Shown here: in pieces, positions 6,284 through 9,335 of the stretch
Layout of the letters: the number at the start of each line of letters is the position of its first letter
Numbering within the stretch: the first letter of the stretch is position 1
Origin: an uncultured Prevotellaceae bacterium
GTDB taxonomy: Bacteria; Bacteroidota; Bacteroidia; Bacteroidales; Bacteroidaceae
Length of the DNA: 9,335 nucleotides
Assembly (NCBI GenBank): GCA_947176655.1
Contig: CAMWRK010000075.1
Span: forward strand, 1 to 9,335
Direction: 5' to 3'
Translations under genes and position numbers: made by a program
The notes under the pieces: model-generated
What the model was told of the DNA's origin: nothing
Database searches by the model: none
Seen by the model: only the letters and a program-made list of their open reading frames with translations

Positions 6284-9200
6284 TTACTTCAGCGCCACTT
6301 TCTTGCCGTCAACGATATATACTCCGGCAGGCAGACCCTCTACGGTAGTGCCGAGATACTGACCTGACAGCGTGTATACACCTACACGACCGGCAGCCAC
6401 TGGTTCGTCCTGTCCAAGTTCGTCTATGCCAGTCAGGGTCTCGTCATTCTGCTTGTTGCCAAAATACAGGGAGAAGACACCCTTTGACAATGCCCAGGCA
6501 TCACCTTCGGGACCGAAGCCGCTGCGCACACCTGTGTTGCCGTTGCCTGTTCGGTCTACGACATCACCGCTGGTCTGGTTGAAGTCATAGTACACGAGCA
6601 ACTTGTTGGACGTCACGTAGTCTTCAGGGTTGTCCATGTGCTGGTTGCAGGTATTCTGTACTGTTGAATAGTCGGAGTTCCAAATACGGAACTCATCTAT
6701 ACCGCCGTTCATGGGATAGCCTTCAACACCAAGCACTATGGCATCCATACCCTTGATGGCATTTCTGTTCATACCAGTACCTATATAAGCATATCTCACG
6801 CCGTTGCGGTAGAAGTATATGGCACCGGTGACGGTACGCCTGATAGCATAGTGGTTCCATGTGCCGGCCTCGACGAAGCCCTTGCCGGAATTTGCCGTTG
6901 TTCCATTTACAGTGACTGTCATGGCACCGGAACTGTTTACTGTGATTAGCAGTGTGTTCTCGCTGTCGCCTATGCCCCAGCAGCTTGCACTCAGCGAGGT
7001 GGGGTTAGCCCAGAACTCCATTGTAAAGGCAAGGAGATTGACAGACATCGGCACTGTCAGCTTGGCACCGCTCTGTGAGAAGAACAGGCCGTTCTTGGAG
7101 TCGTCGTTGGTGACGATCAGAGCCTTCTCCTTGGTGATGGAACTGCTACCCATGAAGTTGCTGGCCTTCATCCACACATCGTACTTGCCAGAATACTTGG
7201 GTGTCCACGGCTGGTTCTTGCGTCCTTCGGTGATGGTTACTCTCTGAGCGTCACCGTTCAGGAGCCATTCGAAGTCCGTTGCGCCGTAACGTGCCTTACT
7301 GTTAAGCATGACAGGCGTGCCCTTGAGAACGACAGTCTCGCTCAGATCGAAGTCGGCCACCGGAGCCACATTTGTGACATGGACGGTCTGTGTGCTTTCG
7401 GCAGTACGTCCGTCGGCAGAGATAATCTTCAAAGTCACCTTGTAGTCGCCGCCTTCAGAATATGTGGCACCGGCCTTTGCACCGTAGCATGTCTCCACCT
7501 CGGCACCCGGCATGCTCCATTCATAGCTGCAAGCATCGGCAAAGTTGTTTACACGCAGACTCAGATGTTCGCTGCAAGGCAGTGACTCCGCGCTCATGGT
7601 GAACGAGGCATCCAGTGCCGGAGCGGCCTTGACCTCAACCTGTATCTCGCTGCTGTATTCCTTGCCTGAATAGTCACTGCCGTACACTGTCACGGTGTGC
7701 GTGCCCGGCTCCCCAAATGTCACTGTAGGCGACAGAAGGGCTTTAGCATCAATGCCACATGAAGGTATTGTCCACCACACCTTATTTATAGCTTCGCTGC
7801 GTGTAGCAGTCAAGGCTACAGGAACACCGGCATAAACCTCTCCCGGAGCGTCGATCTCGATGGTAGCCTTAAGGCCTGTATTGACCAGGCTGGGTGAAGA
7901 CGAAGTGACAGCAGGATCGACAGACGCACTGATGGGGGCATGGTTGCTTCCGGCGCAGTCACGCAAGTAGTACTTGCCGTCGTCGCCCAGGAATGTATCG
8001 CCCTTGTAGTAAGCCAACAGTCCCTCTGGCAGCACGTCACCATAGAACTCCTGACGGCGATATAACAAGGAACCGCCCTTTATCTGTGCATCGGTACGTG
8101 CATGATCCCAGATACGGATTTCGTCATATTTGGCATTCTGCCATGAGTTGCTGGGTGAATCTTTGAAAACAAGGTCGCCGAAGCCGCCCAGACCGCTGTA
8201 TGTGCTGCTTGTAAAGCTGCCTATGGACGTACCGTTCTTGTACAAGGTCATCTTGTTGTTCTTCACAACGATTGCCACATGCTGCCACGTGTTCAAAGAG
8301 AACTTCTGCGAACCGTTCATACGGTTACCGCCTGAAGTGTTCCAGCCACATGTAAAGGTGCCGTCTGAGTTGAAATGGTGCATGTATGTTCCCCAGCCCG
8401 GACCTGCGGCATTGTTCCAGTTGGCAAACGCCGTGGGATAGATGTAGAACTCTATGGTGCACTCGTTGTAGTGGTTGCCGAAGATATTGGGAATGGTGAA
8501 ACCTGTCTGTTCGAATGCTGCTGACTGATTGTTCCGGACAACTGCAGTGCGGCAGCTGGTCTTGGCACTCGCTGTTCCGTCTGCGTATACCGCTGCTACG
8601 GAATACTCCAGTCCGCCTTCCGCGTTGTATGTCATTTCCTTGGTATTGCCGAGGAGGACATCATCCTTATATACGTTATACGATGCCACCTCATGGCTGC
8701 TCCTTGTAGGTGCGCTCCATGACAGAGTGCCGTCGGCATACATCAGGTTGTTAACGGGTTCGTATCCGTTGCCGTACACGATAGTCGACAGGATGAGACG
8801 CTTGCCGTCGGTGGTTATCTCGAATTTCTCGCCACCCAGGTCAAACGGGGTCTCTATGCCTTCCAGATCGCGTTCCAGGTCGACTATGCTGGCATCATAC
8901 ACATTGCCGGTACCGGCATTGGTATCCTTCTTGCGGTTTATGATGAAGAAGTACTTCAACGGTTTGTTGGTATCGAAACCTGCACTCAGGTCTGTCAGGT
9001 CGTAGCAGAACTCCATAGGTTCGTGGTGCAGGACAGTACCCCACTTGCCCAACATTGGCATTGCCGGCGCAGGATCTGTATTTCCGTAGTTTCCGTCGCC
9101 GCCATAGCGGAAATGGTGCATGTCGGTCACGCCGTCCGGTTCCGTAGCATTCAGATCTGTACTGATGCCTGCCTGCAACAACAGTTCGCTTCGGTGCGTG

Positions 9201-9334
9201 TAGTCCATCTTCAGTTTGATGACGCGCAGGGGGCGGAAGTTCTTACGTGCATGGTAAAGTTCGCCGCTCCAGTATCCGGCGGTCATTTCTCCGGTCTCCT
9301 GATTGCTGACAGGACCTGCATACTTGTATGGGCC
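6284..9334 (-). CDS. Secreted LamG/PKD multidomain protein with type IX-like sorting tail (N-terminus cut by window edge)
   Basis: Very large exported protein; the frame is open through the right edge, so the listed Met codon at 9286 is not shown to be the start and 16 more in-frame residues precede it. Numbering from that Met: an unassigned beta-rich domain (about 1-175, with HHFRYGGDGNYG and MEFCYDLTDL motifs); an FN3-like domain (about 178-250); a LamG/concanavalin-like jellyroll (about 255-435, with WQHVAIVVKNNKMTLYKNG and YDEIRIWDHAR); three Ig/PKD-like domains (about 474-553, 556-638, 641-727, e.g. GTHTVTVYGSDYSG and GGDYKVTLKIISADG); a second LamG jellyroll (about 730-940, with WNHYAIRRTVTGAIYFYRNG and IDEFRIWNSDYS); and a tail (about 966-1000) of the form GRVGVYTLSGQ...LPAGVYIVDGKKVALK. 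That tail matches the sorting tails of Bacteroidales proteins sent through the type IX system. LamG and PKD domains usually bind glycans or support an enzyme; any catalytic domain would lie upstream, outside the window. No active site is visible here. Confidence 0.93.
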   Translation of the reverse strand, partial: GPYKYAGPVSNQETGEMTAGYWSGELYHARKNFRPLRVIKLKMDYTHRSELLLQAGISTDLNATEPDGVTDMHHFRYGGDGNYGNTDPAPAMPMLGKWGTVLHHEPMEFCYDLTDLSAGFDTNKPLKYFFIINRKKDTNAGTGNVYDASIVDLERDLEGIETPFDLGGEKFEITTDGKRLILSTIVYGNGYEPVNNLMYADGTLSWSAPTRSSHEVASYNVYKDDVLLGNTKEMTYNAEGGLEYSVAAVYADGTASAKTSCRTAVVRNNQSAAFEQTGFTIPNIFGNHYNECTIEFYIYPTAFANWNNAAGPGWGTYMHHFNSDGTFTCGWNTSGGNRMNGSQKFSLNTWQHVAIVVKNNKMTLYKNGTSIGSFTSSTYSGLGGFGDLVFKDSPSNSWQNAKYDEIRIWDHARTDAQIKGGSLLYRRQEFYGDVLPEGLLAYYKGDTFLGDDGKYYLRDCAGSNHAPISASVDPAVTSSSPSLVNTGLKATIEIDAPGEVYAGVPVALTATRSEAINKVWWTIPSCGIDAKALLSPTVTFGEPGTHTVTVYGSDYSGKEYSSEIQVEVKAAPALDASFTMSAESLPCSEHLSLRVNNFADACSYEWSMPGAEVETCYGAKAGATYSEGGDYKVTLKIISADGRTAESTQTVHVTNVAPVADFDLSETVVLKGTPVMLNSKARYGATDFEWLLNGDAQRVTITEGRKNQPWTPKYSGKYDVWMKASNFMGSSSITKEKALIVTNDDSKNGLFFSQSGAKLTVPMSVNLLAFTMEFWANPTSLSASCWGIGDSENTLLITVNSSGAMTVTVNGTTANSGKGFVEAGTWNHYAIRRTVTGAIYFYRNGVRYAYIGTGMNRNAIKGMDAIVLGVEGYPMNGGIDEFRIWNSDYSTVQNTCNQHMDNPEDYVTSNKLLVYYDFNQTSGDVVDRTGNGNTGVRSGFGPEGDAWALSKGVFSLYFGNKQNDETLTGIDELGQDEPVAAGRVGVYTLSGQYLGTTVEGLPAGVYIVDGKKVALK

Positions 9335-9335
9335 C

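Overview
The window looks like chromosomal DNA of a Bacteroidales bacterium (Prevotella/Bacteroides-like). I base this on three things seen here: starts preceded by A/C-rich leaders rather than strong Shine-Dalgarno sites, a lipoprotein with a Bacteroidetes-type lipobox, and a large secreted protein whose C-terminal tail resembles the type IX secretion sorting tails of this order. The genus is an inference; no rRNA or marker gene is present. Base composition looks even across the window, and I see no tRNA, IS element, CRISPR array or phage gene.

Left block (1-2643, + strand): the 3' part of a MepA-like MATE efflux transporter, an Sfp-type 4'-phosphopantetheinyl transferase and exodeoxyribonuclease III (xth). 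The gaps are only 15 and 20 bp, so they probably share a transcript although their functions are unrelated.

Middle block (2714-6182, + strand): a large exported lipoprotein of unrecognised function (DUF4836-like in layout), an ABC ATPase with several non-canonical motifs, and an FtsX/MacB-type permease whose GTG start overlaps the ATPase stop. Together they look like one envelope unit of the type VII ABC (LolCDE/MacB) kind, with a dedicated lipoprotein. This is the best candidate for an undescribed system here. A perfect 10-bp hairpin followed by a T-rich run lies inside the 5' end of the ATPase gene and could act as an attenuator between the lipoprotein and the transporter.

Right block (6284-9335, - strand): a very large secreted multidomain protein, cut at its N-terminus by the window edge. 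It has an unassigned beta-rich domain, an FN3-like domain, a LamG jellyroll, three Ig/PKD-like domains, a second LamG jellyroll and a sorting-type tail. It converges on the permease gene, and a perfect 21-bp stem-loop in the 101-bp gap probably terminates transcription from one or both sides.
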